A program made the position numbers and the translations under genes. DNA of 59,401 bases from an uncultured Eubacteriales bacterium. GTDB taxonomy: Bacteria > Bacillota > Clostridia > Oscillospirales > Oscillospiraceae. The DNA is taken from NCBI GenBank assembly GCA_900554275.1, contig USGS01000004.1:1-59401 (forward strand). Reading direction: 5' to 3'. The notes beneath the pieces were generated by a model that saw nothing but the letters and a program-made list of their open reading frames with translations, had not been told where the DNA came from and did no database searches. Shown here in pieces: positions 31,997 through 40,375 of the stretch; within the stretch, counting starts at the first letter, position 1; every line of letters starts with the position of its first letter.

Positions 31997-34471
31997 TCAG
32001 TTGATGGTGCGCTGGCCCACGGTGATCTGGGCGGCCTGCACCACATCGGTGATGGTTACTCTGCCGTCGCCGTTGATGTCGGCGGCTGCGGCGTAAGCGC
32101 CGGACAGGCTGCTGCCGCCGGCCACGTTGGATTGCAGCTTGACTACGTCGGTGATGGTGATCTTACCGTCGCCGTTGACATCGCCGGTGACCACAACGGT
32201 CACGGTGGCCGCGCCGTTGCTGGCGGTCATGCCCGTGCCCACGATGCCGCTGGTGATCTGGCTGCCGCCGCTGTAGACGGTGTAGCCGCCGGCGATCAGG
32301 GTCTCCACGGAGGTGCGGGGCGCGATACCGGTGAGGTAGCTGCCGGAGGGCGTGGGCGCAGTGCCGCCACCGCCGCCGCCGGAGCTGCCGCCGCCACCGC
32401 CGCCGCCACCGCCGCTGCCGCCGCTATTGTTGGCGGTCTTGGTAAACACGGCGGCGTAGACGATGTCGGTCTTGCCCATGAAGGTCGCGCCGGGGACGAA
32501 GTAGGCGTTATTGCCGTCGATCCAGCCGGCGAAGCTGTAGATGTAATTGCTGTCCGCGGCCTTCACTGGGGTGGAGGGGGCGGTGATGAGGCTGCCCTCA
32601 GCCAGCTTGCCGGAGCTGAGGGTCACGCCCTCGGACACGAAGGAGACGGTGCGCAGCTCGCCGTATTGGGCGACGACGGTGTGGTTCTCCGCCGCCACGA
32701 TGGAGTTGGCGGTGATCTCCGTGCCGTCGGACAGGAACCAGCCCTTGAAGCCCTCGGCGCTGACGGCGGGCAGAGCGCCGTAGGTCTCGCCCAGCTTGTA
32801 GGTGCGTTTGGTCACGTCGGTGCCGTTGACGAAGCTGACGGTGTACGTATCATTACCGCCGCCGCTGGGTTCGCTGGTATCCGGCGCGCCCACGGTCAGG
32901 GGGGAGGAGACCAGCGTCACCGTTTCGCCCTTGCCGTTGGTGGCCTTGATGGTCAGGGTGTACTGGCCCTGGGTCAGCTTGCTGAATTTGGCGGCCTCGT
33001 CCAGCTTCCACAGGTCGAACCAGGTGCTGCCGCTCTGGCTGGCGGAGGCGGTGAAGCCGCTGCCGCCGCTCACCGTGACCACCACGCTGGTGACGCCGCT
33101 GGGGTGGGAGATGATGCCCCGCAGGGGGAAGGAGGCGTTGCCCTGTGTCAGGTTGTGGTAGATGGGTGTGCCCAGGCCGTCGCTGTCGGCGCAGCCGGGA
33201 TAGAACAGGCCCGCGGTGGTCCAGCCGTCAGCGCCGGAGACGTAGGACAGCTGCCACTTGGTCATGACGGCAGTATCCTGGGACACGGTGTACGCGCCGC
33301 TGGTGGCGGGGTCGATGAACAGGTACTTGCCGCTGCCGCAGTTTTTCAGCATACCCTGCTCCACCGTCCAGAACTGGCTCTGGCTGGCGGCGGGGGCGGC
33401 CAGGGTCACCGTGCCCTTGGTGTCGGTCAGGCGTGTGCCGTCGGAGGCGGTGAGGGTGTACTTGCCGGACTGATACCAGGTCAGGGACAGGACCGTGCCC
33501 TTGCCGCTCTCCACGGCCTGCGCACCCTTGCCGTCCACAAAGATGGCCTTGGTCTGGTCGGCGCTGTTCACCAGGCGATACTTACCCTCGGCCACGGGGG
33601 AGCTGGTGTTGCTGTAGCGCATGACCAGGGCATCGGAGGGCTCGTTGACATGGAGACGGCTGTAGACGGCGGTCTGGACGCCGCCGGAGTTGGCGTTGAA
33701 GTAGGCCATGGAGCGGTCCTTGATGCCGTATTTGGAGGCCGTCAGGTTCTGCATATCCTTGTATTGGGTCTCCAGCTTGCTGCACTCGGCGTAGATGGCC
33801 TGGATCAGGTCGTTCTCGCTCTGCAGCTTGAAGCCGCCCAGACGGTTGGTGAAGGCGCGGTAGATGACGCCGGTGGCGCCGCTCATGCCGTCGCTGCTGT
33901 TCGCACCGGAGATGACGCCCACGCCGTGGTGGACGCTGCGGCTCCAGAACACGTTTTTCAGGGCGATGGAGTAGTCGTCGATGCGGAAGCCGGGGAACAG
34001 GGTCTCGATGTTGTTCACCAAAACGGTGTAGCAGTTATCCTGCCAGAAGGAGGTCTGGGCCTGGGCGAACTCGGTGCGGTTGTTCTGGGCCACCTCCTGC
34101 CACTTGCTGCGGAAGTTGCTGCCGAAGCCGGGGTAGTACTCGCCCTTGGTGTTGTAGGCGTAGGCGTTGTACAGGATGTCGCCCATGGCGCGGTAGGTCG
34201 TGCCGTCGGGCTGGGCCCGCAGCCAGTCCATGAAGTTGGACACGGTCTTTTCCACGAACATATAGATGCCGTAGGACGTGCCGCCGCTGTCACCCTTGAC
34301 GGTGGAGATGTAGCCGGGATCAGCGCTGTTGCCCGTCTCGTAGTACTGGCTCAGCGCGCCCAGCTCCGTGGTGATCCAGTTTTTGTTGGCGGCAATCAGC
34401 GCTGTGGTCAGAAGGCTTGCCATCAGCAGGCCAGCCAGCACCAGCGCCGTTCCACGTTTGATCCGTTTCAT
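31997..34471 (-). CDS. Secreted dockerin protein with lysozyme-like domain and InlB-type repeats
   Basis: An 824-residue secreted protein. Signal peptide at the N terminus, then (about 35-230) a domain with GDSGGTSYGIYMF that resembles the cell-wall-hydrolase domain found in phage/VgrG proteins. A beta-trefoil-like region (about 295-400) follows, then two InlB/Listeria-Bacteroides-type repeats (about 535-670, with GWFLSDGTEI), a long Gly/Ser linker, and at the C terminus a type-I dockerin: two Ca-binding F-hand repeats DVNGDGKITITDVV and DINGDGRVTITDVV. The dockerin is firm; the catalytic domain is inferred. Its cohesin-like neighbour would hold it on the cell surface. Confidence 0.85.
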   Translation of the reverse strand: MKRIKRGTALVLAGLLMASLLTTALIAANKNWITTELGALSQYYETGNSADPGYISTVKGDSGGTSYGIYMFVEKTVSNFMDWLRAQPDGTTYRAMGDILYNAYAYNTKGEYYPGFGSNFRSKWQEVAQNNRTEFAQAQTSFWQDNCYTVLVNNIETLFPGFRIDDYSIALKNVFWSRSVHHGVGVISGANSSDGMSGATGVIYRAFTNRLGGFKLQSENDLIQAIYAECSKLETQYKDMQNLTASKYGIKDRSMAYFNANSGGVQTAVYSRLHVNEPSDALVMRYSNTSSPVAEGKYRLVNSADQTKAIFVDGKGAQAVESGKGTVLSLTWYQSGKYTLTASDGTRLTDTKGTVTLAAPAASQSQFWTVEQGMLKNCGSGKYLFIDPATSGAYTVSQDTAVMTKWQLSYVSGADGWTTAGLFYPGCADSDGLGTPIYHNLTQGNASFPLRGIISHPSGVTSVVVTVSGGSGFTASASQSGSTWFDLWKLDEAAKFSKLTQGQYTLTIKATNGKGETVTLVSSPLTVGAPDTSEPSGGGNDTYTVSFVNGTDVTKRTYKLGETYGALPAVSAEGFKGWFLSDGTEITANSIVAAENHTVVAQYGELRTVSFVSEGVTLSSGKLAEGSLITAPSTPVKAADSNYIYSFAGWIDGNNAYFVPGATFMGKTDIVYAAVFTKTANNSGGSGGGGGGGGGSSGGGGGGTAPTPSGSYLTGIAPRTSVETLIAGGYTVYSGGSQITSGIVGTGMTASNGAATVTVVVTGDVNGDGKITITDVVKLQSNVAGGSSLSGAYAAAADINGDGRVTITDVVQAAQITVGQRTIN

Positions 34472-34561
34472 ATGTCCACACCCTGCCTTATTCTGTGTTT
34501 TTTCGTATGTCAGGACGGCCGAAGGGCCACTCCGCCGATTTACATAACAATATTCACTGGT

Positions 34562-34590
34562 AGTATACCATCCGTGTCCCGGCTTGTCTA
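34562..34590 (-). promoter_or_regulatory. Promoter of the dockerin/cohesin operon
   Basis: Minus-strand TAGACA (34590-34585), 17 bp spacer, TATACT (34567-34562), about 90 bp before the start codon. Confidence 0.75.
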
Positions 34591-34653
34591 CCCAAAAAAC
34601 GGGAAAAACACAAAAAATACGAAAATCCTGTCACCGCTGCCACAATATTTGGG

Positions 34654-34682
34654 TGGAAATCCGGGAGGTTTTGTCGTATAAT
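34654..34682 (+). promoter_or_regulatory. Promoter of the glycoside-hydrolase gene
   Basis: Perfect TATAAT (34677-34682) with a weak TGGAAA (34654-34659) at 17 bp spacing, 40 bp before the start codon; divergent from the dockerin promoter. Confidence 0.6.
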
Positions 34683-34721
34683 GGTACGCGACCTGCAAAA
34701 AAACCAAGGAGCGATGTATTT

Positions 34722-36401
34722 ATGTCAACGAAAGAAAAGCAGAAGAGAGGGTCGGGCGTGGCCGCGGTGGTACTCATCCTGTGCGCGGCGGCGCTGGCGG
34801 CCCTGGCCTGGGTGGTGTACCGGCAGCTGTGCCCCGCCGTGCTGGAGACGGTGGAGATGTATGCGGCATCGGAGACGGAGGACGCGCCGTCCTATGAGGA
34901 CGCGGAGCGGACGCCGCTGGGCAGTATCCTGCGGGGGGCGGCGGTGCAGTGCGTGAAGGAGGACGTGGACAGCGGCGCGGAGCTGGTGCGCGTGGAGAAC
35001 GGCCTGCTGGACGGAAAGGTCAGCTACCTGTATATGGAGAGGGCCAACCTTGCGGCGACGCCGGAGGACTCGGTGCTGACGGAGACGGTGTACGCCCTGC
35101 GGGGCATGAGCCTGACGGACGAGACGGGGACTGTGCCCGGCTGCGCCGTGGAAAAAGGCATGGCCCTGACTGTCATCGGGTTTGACGGCATCAGCAGCGG
35201 TGAAGTGCTGCGGTGGCAGGTGTCCTGCGAACGGGGCGAGGGGTACATCGACGGAGAGAACGTGCGTATGACGGAGGAGGAAGCGCTGGCGCAGTATGAC
35301 GAGGCGCTGTATCAGCTCCATGCCGCCCGGGGCGACGCCTGGGGCGGCGGCGACGCGGCGGGGCTGGACTATTATCCCACGGAGAAGCGGTCGTTCACGG
35401 ACAATGTGATGCCCGACGAGGTGCGGGCGCTGTATCTCAACGGCAGCGCCATCCAGTATGCGGACAGCTATATCCGGCTGGCCCAGGGCACGGGCATCAA
35501 CGCCTTCGTGGTGGACATTGTGGACGGCACGGCGGTGTCCTACGCCTCGCCGGTGATGCAGCAGTACAGCCCGTCGGCCTACGCGGCGGCACAGGACACC
35601 ATGGAGAATTTCCGGGCCAACGTGCAGAAGCTGCGGGACGCCGGGTTCTATACTATCGGACGCATCACGGTGTTCAATGACGCCCACTTGGCTGCCGACC
35701 ACCCGGAGTATGTAATCTCCGATCTCAGCGGCACGCCGCTGAAGATCAGCAGTATGTACTGGCCCAGCGCCTACAACCGCACGGTGTGGCAGTACAAGAC
35801 GGAGCTGGCGCTGGAGGCCGCGGCGCTGGGGTTCAACGAGATCCAGTTCGACTACATCCGCTTCCCTGACGGCGCGTACAAGTACGAGCAGGCGGGGACC
35901 ATCGACTACAAGAACACCTACGGTGAGAGCAAGGCTCAGGCGGTGCAGAGGTTTCTGATGTATGCCGCGGAGCGGCTGCATGAGGCGGGGTACTATGTGC
36001 CCGGCGATGTGTTCGGCGAGTGCGCCAACGCCTATGTGACGGCCTGCGGCCAGTACTGGCCCGCCATCAGCGCGGTGGTGGACGCCATTTCCGGAATGCC
36101 CTATCCGGATCACTACAGCGCACGGGGGGACTATAAGCCCTGGGAGCATCCCTATGACACGGTGCATATGTTCGGCGAGAGCGCCGCGGCGCGGCAGAGC
36201 GAGACAGCATCTCCGGCGGCGGTGCGGACGTGGATACAGTGCTACAACGCCATCCGCGAGCCGTACAACCACTACGGCGCAGCAGAGCTGGCCGACGAGG
36301 TGCGGGCACTGCGGGACACCGGCAACACCGGCGGCTTCATGACGTGGAACGGCGCGTCGGACATCGACAAGTACGCGGAGGTCATCGGGGCGCTGAATTG
36401 A
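34722..36401 (+). CDS. Putative glycoside hydrolase (YngK/DUF4015-like)
   Basis: A 559-residue protein with one N-terminal membrane segment (about residues 12-33) and a soluble extracytoplasmic part. An SH3-like region (about 75-190) precedes a barrel (about 230-555) with the family pattern: YLNGSA, NAFVVDIVDG, FYTIGRITVFND, a strand FNEIQFDYIRFPDG (about 375-388), and a late GFMTWNGASD. This matches the putative glycosidase family PF13200 (DUF4015). Substrate unknown. ATG 34722 follows AAGGAG. The gene is divergent from the dockerin operon and may act on the same surface carbohydrate. Confidence 0.85.
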   Translation: MSTKEKQKRGSGVAAVVLILCAAALAALAWVVYRQLCPAVLETVEMYAASETEDAPSYEDAERTPLGSILRGAAVQCVKEDVDSGAELVRVENGLLDGKVSYLYMERANLAATPEDSVLTETVYALRGMSLTDETGTVPGCAVEKGMALTVIGFDGISSGEVLRWQVSCERGEGYIDGENVRMTEEEALAQYDEALYQLHAARGDAWGGGDAAGLDYYPTEKRSFTDNVMPDEVRALYLNGSAIQYADSYIRLAQGTGINAFVVDIVDGTAVSYASPVMQQYSPSAYAAAQDTMENFRANVQKLRDAGFYTIGRITVFNDAHLAADHPEYVISDLSGTPLKISSMYWPSAYNRTVWQYKTELALEAAALGFNEIQFDYIRFPDGAYKYEQAGTIDYKNTYGESKAQAVQRFLMYAAERLHEAGYYVPGDVFGECANAYVTACGQYWPAISAVVDAISGMPYPDHYSARGDYKPWEHPYDTVHMFGESAAARQSETASPAAVRTWIQCYNAIREPYNHYGAAELADEVRALRDTGNTGGFMTWNGASDIDKYAEVIGALN

Positions 36402-36408
36402 GAATCGA

Positions 36409-36450
36409 GAGACGAGAAAGAACCGCCGGAAGGCGGTTCTTTCTCGTCTC
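36409..36450. terminator. Bidirectional terminator
   Basis: 19-bp perfect stem (36409-36427 with 36432-36450) with a GGAA loop between the hydrolase gene and the convergent ABC operon. The stem is mixed GC/AT with few T's afterwards. Confidence 0.75.
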
Positions 36451-36470
36451 CTGCCGTTTTTGGCGCGGCG

Positions 36471-37484
36471 CTATTTTACGTTCTCGGCGGCCTGGGCGGC
36501 GTAGGTGTTATCCACCAGCGCGTCGAAGTCCACCCACTGCCCACGGGTCAGCTCGCCGGCCTCGGTCATCACCGTCTCCAGCCGTTCCAGCGCCGCCTTC
36601 TCCATCACCGGCGTGCTGTTCCAGGCGTCGATCTGACGGTGGCGGGCCGTGACGGCCTCCAGCGTGTCCAGAGACGTGTCCGGGAACTGGGCGGCCATGG
36701 CCTCCGCCACCTCCCGGTCTGTGTGCGCATTGATCCACGATTGCGCCCGGGCGATGGCGTTGGCAAAGCCCTGAATGACCTCCGGGTGGGCGGCCATATA
36801 GCTTTGGCTGGCGAAGTAGGCGGTGTAGGGGATCTCGCCGGACTGCTCACCGATGGAGCAGAGGATATAGCCGTGGCCCGCCTTCTCCACCTCGGTGGCG
36901 GTGGGCTCGAACAGCGTGACGTAATCCCCCTGACCGCCGGTGAACGCGCCGGCCATCATGGCGAACTGGACGGAGGTGTCCACCACTGCGTCCACCTGGG
37001 GCACGATGCCGTTCTGCTTCATGACGTATTCCAGCGTCATCTCCGGTACGCCGCCCTTGCGGCCGCCCAGAATGGTCTTGCCCCGCAGATCGTCCCAGGT
37101 GAAGTCGTCGTCGGTGCGGCCTACCAGGAACGAGCCGTCCCGCTTGGTGAGCTGGGCGAAGATCACCGGCAGATCGTCCTTGCCCTGGCTGTGGATATAG
37201 ATGCAGCTCTCCGGTCCAGCCAGGCCGATGTCCGCGCCGCCGGACACCACCGCCGTCATCACCTTATCCGCGCCGCCGCCGTTGGTCAGCTCGATGTCCA
37301 GCCCCTCGTCGGCAAAGAAGCCCAGCTCCATGGCCACATACTGCGGCGCATAGAACACCGAGTGGGTCACCTCGTTCAGCCGTACCGTCACCCTTTCGGC
37401 ATCCGCCTCCCTCCCGCCGCAGCCGGTGAGCAGCAGAACCAGCATCAGCAGTGCGCAGCAGAGACAACACATTCCTTTTTTCAT
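36471..37484 (-). CDS. NitT/TauT-type ABC transporter substrate-binding lipoprotein
   Basis: A 337-residue lipoprotein with lipobox LLTGC (residues 18-22) and the periplasmic-binding fold of the SsuA/TauA/NMT1 group (VTHSVFYAPQYVAMELGFF, then GGADIGLAGPE and the GGRKGGVPEMTLEY stretch). Its ATG overlaps the permease stop (ATGA). The family imports nitrate, sulfonates, taurine or thiamine precursors; no regulatory site or enzyme nearby narrows the choice. Confidence 0.9.
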   Translation of the reverse strand: MKKGMCCLCCALLMLVLLLTGCGGREADAERVTVRLNEVTHSVFYAPQYVAMELGFFADEGLDIELTNGGGADKVMTAVVSGGADIGLAGPESCIYIHSQGKDDLPVIFAQLTKRDGSFLVGRTDDDFTWDDLRGKTILGGRKGGVPEMTLEYVMKQNGIVPQVDAVVDTSVQFAMMAGAFTGGQGDYVTLFEPTATEVEKAGHGYILCSIGEQSGEIPYTAYFASQSYMAAHPEVIQGFANAIARAQSWINAHTDREVAEAMAAQFPDTSLDTLEAVTARHRQIDAWNSTPVMEKAALERLETVMTEAGELTRGQWVDFDALVDNTYAAQAAENVK

Positions 37485-38296
37485 GCATGAACCCCCCATA
37501 GTTGATTTAAGAATTTTTCCGCCCGCAGCACCAGCAGGTACATCGCCACCGCCGCCAGCGCCAGCACCAGGACGCTGGTCATGACCAGGTCCATGTTGAA
37601 CACCTGAGAGCCGTAGACGATGAGGTAGCCGAGCCCGGCCTTGGAAACAAGAAACTCGCCCATGATGACGCCCACCCAGCTGAGGCCCACGTTCACCTTC
37701 AGGGTGGAGAACAGCGTGGGACAGTTGGCGGGGAACACCAGAAGCCACAGCACCTGGCCCTTGGACGCGCCCATGGTCTGCAGCAGGCGCAGCTTTTCCG
37801 GGTCAGTGCTTTGAAAACCCGTATACATATTGAGGATGGTGACGATGACGGAGATGGCCAGCGTCATGGTGACGATGGCCCCCGTGCCCGCGCCCATCCA
37901 AACGATGAAGATCGGCCCGAGGGCCGTTTTGGGCAGCGCGTTCAGCACCACCAGGTATGGGTCGGCGATGCGGGCCGCCGTGTCCGACCACCACATACCG
38001 ATGGCCGCCGCCGTGCCCAGCAGCGTGCCGGCGGTGAAGCCGACCACCGTCTCCCAGCAGGAGACGGCGATGTGACGCCAGAGCTGGCCGGCGGCGGTCA
38101 TGGATGTCAGCGTCTGCCAGATGCGGCTGGGACAGCTGACGAGGAAGCCGTCGCTCCAGCCCCAGCGGCAGCTCAGCTCCCACAGGACAAACAGCCCGAG
38201 GAGCAGGGCGGCCTGCCACGTCCGCACCCGGCGCTTCTGACGGCGCAGGCCGTTGAGATACAGCGCGCGCTGGGGTGAAAGGGTCTTATCCGCCAT
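37481..38296 (-). CDS. NitT/TauT-type ABC transporter permease
   Basis: A 271-residue membrane permease with about six hydrophobic segments and the ABC-permease coupling loop (MGASKGQVLWLLVFP...LKVNVGLSWVG). SsuC/TauC type. Overlaps the ATPase gene by 11 bp and the binding-protein gene by 4 bp, as expected in a transporter operon. Confidence 0.92.
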   Translation of the reverse strand: MADKTLSPQRALYLNGLRRQKRRVRTWQAALLLGLFVLWELSCRWGWSDGFLVSCPSRIWQTLTSMTAAGQLWRHIAVSCWETVVGFTAGTLLGTAAAIGMWWSDTAARIADPYLVVLNALPKTALGPIFIVWMGAGTGAIVTMTLAISVIVTILNMYTGFQSTDPEKLRLLQTMGASKGQVLWLLVFPANCPTLFSTLKVNVGLSWVGVIMGEFLVSKAGLGYLIVYGSQVFNMDLVMTSVLVLALAAVAMYLLVLRAEKFLNQLWGVHA

Positions 38297-39029
38297 GGAT
38301 GTCCAGCTCCTTCCATATAGCGTTGAAAAAGGTGTGGAACTGGGGCGTATCCCGCCGTTCCATCGGCGGCAGGGGCTTCAGCGCGCCCATGTCGAACACC
38401 GCCTTGACCACCGCGGGGCGGCGGGACAGCACCACCACCCGGTCGGACATACTGACCGCCTCAGCGATGTCGTGGGTCACCAGCAGGGCGGTCTTGCCCT
38501 CCTGGCGGATGATGTGCCAGATGTCCGCCGACACCGCCAGGCGCGTCTGATAGTCCAGGGCGGAGAACGGCTCATCCAGCAGCAGCGTGGACGGGTCGGT
38601 GGCCAGGGTGCGGATGAGGGCGCAGCGCTGGCGCATCCCGCCGGACAGCTGGGCGGGCTTCTTTCTGGCAAAGGACGCCAGGCCGTAGCGCTCCAGCAGG
38701 GTGCGGACGTGGTCGTAGGCCGCGCCGTCCCGCTCCCTCTGTACCCGAAGGCCCAGCGTTACGTTGTCCCAGATGCTCCGCCATTCAAAGAGCTGGTCGC
38801 GCTGGGGCATAAAGCCCACGTTGGCCGCGCCGTCGAAGTCGATGGCGCCGCCGCTGAGAGCTTCCAGCCCGGCGATGGCACGCAGCAGCGTGGACTTGCC
38901 GCAGCCGGACGGGCCCACCAGGCTGACGAATTCTCCGTCCTCCAGGTCGAAGGACACGTCCCGTACCGCCTCCACCTCCCCGTCGGGGGCCTGATAGCAG
39001 GCGGCGGCATGACGGAGATGTATGCTCAT
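38286..39029 (-). CDS. NitT/TauT-type ABC transporter ATP-binding protein
   Basis: A 247-residue ATPase with Walker A GPSGCGKST (residues about 40-48), Q-loop MPQRDQ, signature LSGGMRQR, Walker B LLLDEPF and the switch His in VTHD. The ATG at 39029 has AGGAGGT about 10 bp upstream. First gene of the three-gene importer operon. Confidence 0.94.
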   Translation of the reverse strand: MSIHLRHAAACYQAPDGEVEAVRDVSFDLEDGEFVSLVGPSGCGKSTLLRAIAGLEALSGGAIDFDGAANVGFMPQRDQLFEWRSIWDNVTLGLRVQRERDGAAYDHVRTLLERYGLASFARKKPAQLSGGMRQRCALIRTLATDPSTLLLDEPFSALDYQTRLAVSADIWHIIRQEGKTALLVTHDIAEAVSMSDRVVVLSRRPAVVKAVFDMGALKPLPPMERRDTPQFHTFFNAIWKELDIHGG

Positions 39030-39084
39030 ATCCTCAGTGACCTCCTGTCGGGAATACTGGGGAAAAGAACTCCCCAGGCCCATT

Positions 39085-39984
39085 CTATGCCGCAGGCGGT
39101 ATGACGTGCCAGACCGCCGCCGCCAGCAGCGCCGACAAGAGGGATTGCAATGCTTTGCCCAGGAAGTAGCGGTCCAGGGGGACGTTCGTGCCGTCCAGCA
39201 CCGACGCTGTCTGACAGTGGACCGACAGGCCGCCCCAGCCCAGCAGGGCGGCGGCGGTGATGAAGCCGGTGCGGGTGGGACTGAGCCGCAGGACGCCGTT
39301 GGTCAGCTCCAAAAAGCCCGCCGCCCCAGGCGGCAGCGGGCCGGTGAGGCGCTCCGTCAGGGACAGGAGCACCAGAAAGAACACCACGAAGGCGCAGACC
39401 CGGCCCATGGCCGATGCCGCGCCCTGCACGGCGGAGAGAAAGGCGGAGATCAGGCCGGGACGGGCGGGGGGATGGTATGTGCCGCCTGTGACGGCGCAGC
39501 GGCCGCGGAGAAGGAAGCCCGCGGCCATGGCGGCGGTGATGTGGATGAGATAGAGGTACGCGCCTGTGCGGGCGCTGCCGAACACAGTAAGCCCCGCCAC
39601 GCCGATGATAAAGGACGGGCCGGCGTTGCTGCAGAAGGCCAGCAGGCGGCGGCCCTCGGCGGGGGAGACGTCGCCCTGCCGCACCAGGGAGGCCACAGTG
39701 GCCGCGCCCACGGGGTAGCCGCCGAGCATACCCAGCAGGAAGGCCGCCGCGCCCGCCCCGCCGCAGCGGAACAGGGCGCGGAAGGGGCGCTCCAGTATGC
39801 GGGCGGCGCGGCCCGCGCCCAGGGACACCAGCAGGGACGAAACGGCGAAAAAGGGGAACAGCGCCGGGATCACCGACGCAAGGCACAGCTCTGTCCCACG
39901 GCGCACCGCCTCCGCCGCGCCGGCGGCGTCCCACAGCAGCGCCGCGGCCAGCAGGGATGTCAGGATCACGACCAGTTTTCTCAT
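39085..39984 (-). CDS. YlbJ-like nucleoside-recognition membrane protein
   Basis: A 299-residue membrane protein with about eight hydrophobic segments and the nucleoside-recognition (Gate) domain pattern also found in sporulation protein YlbJ (LASVIPALFPFFAVSSLLVSLG, and LLGMLGGYPVGAATVASLV). YlbJ proteins are often longer, so the match is partial; in clostridia they are spore-formation membrane proteins of unknown mechanism. It is divergent from yqfC, another sporulation gene, which fits. A hairpin (39057-39077) lies between it and the ABC operon. Confidence 0.72.
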   Translation of the reverse strand: MRKLVVILTSLLAAALLWDAAGAAEAVRRGTELCLASVIPALFPFFAVSSLLVSLGAGRAARILERPFRALFRCGGAGAAAFLLGMLGGYPVGAATVASLVRQGDVSPAEGRRLLAFCSNAGPSFIIGVAGLTVFGSARTGAYLYLIHITAAMAAGFLLRGRCAVTGGTYHPPARPGLISAFLSAVQGAASAMGRVCAFVVFFLVLLSLTERLTGPLPPGAAGFLELTNGVLRLSPTRTGFITAAALLGWGGLSVHCQTASVLDGTNVPLDRYFLGKALQSLLSALLAAAVWHVIPPAA

Positions 39985-40075
39985 ACCATCACCGGGGAAA
40001 ACCTATGCGCGGAGGCTGCGGGCTATTCCCGGCATAGGGACAGGCCGGGGGTGCATAAGCCTGTATGGAAAGGGG

Positions 40076-40372
40076 GTGGCGGCCATTCCCAGACTGACGA
40101 AAAAGCTGTCTCAGGTGGGACAGGACGCGCTGGAACGGCTGGAGCTGCCGGTGAACCTGGCCAAGGGCGTGGCCCGCATCGAGCTGCTGGGCAACCGGGA
40201 GGTGTATATGGACCGGCACTGCGGCGTGCTGGCCTACACCACGGAGAACATCGACGTGAACGGCGGGACGGTGGTGGTGCGGTTTTACGGCCGGGAGCTG
40301 CGGCTGCTGGTGATGACGGGGCAGGAGCTGCGGATCACCGGGGTGATAGAGCGTATCGAATTGGTGGAGTGA
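40076..40372 (+). CDS. yqfC: Sporulation protein YqfC
   Basis: About 95-98 residues of the YqfC/YabP family (LPVNLAKGVARIELLGNREVYM, HCGVLAYTTENI, and LRITGVIERIELVE), expressed in the mother cell in Bacillus. The reading frame has no ATG. GTG 40076 is annotated, but the best-placed ribosome site (AAGGGGGTG) favours ATT at 40085, a rare start codon. The ATG at 40065 is out of frame. First gene of the yqfC-yqfD-phoH-ybeY-era-recO-mutS2 row. Sigma-E control is expected but not clearly visible. Confidence 0.85.
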   Translation: MAAIPRLTKKLSQVGQDALERLELPVNLAKGVARIELLGNREVYMDRHCGVLAYTTENIDVNGGTVVVRFYGRELRLLVMTGQELRITGVIERIELVE

Positions 40373-40375
40373 GGT

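Noticed and set aside
32361..32428. Run of GCC/GCCACC repeats that looks like an array
   Set aside because: It encodes the Gly/Ser linker before the dockerin; no spacer structure, so not CRISPR.
31823..34681. 952-residue open frame on the plus strand opposite the dockerin gene
   Set aside because: Shadow of GC-rich codons; alanine/glycine/histidine-rich sequence with no domain or ribosome site, while the minus strand has signal peptide, dockerin and promoter.
40065..40067. ATG as the yqfC start
   Set aside because: Out of frame with the YqfC coding sequence.
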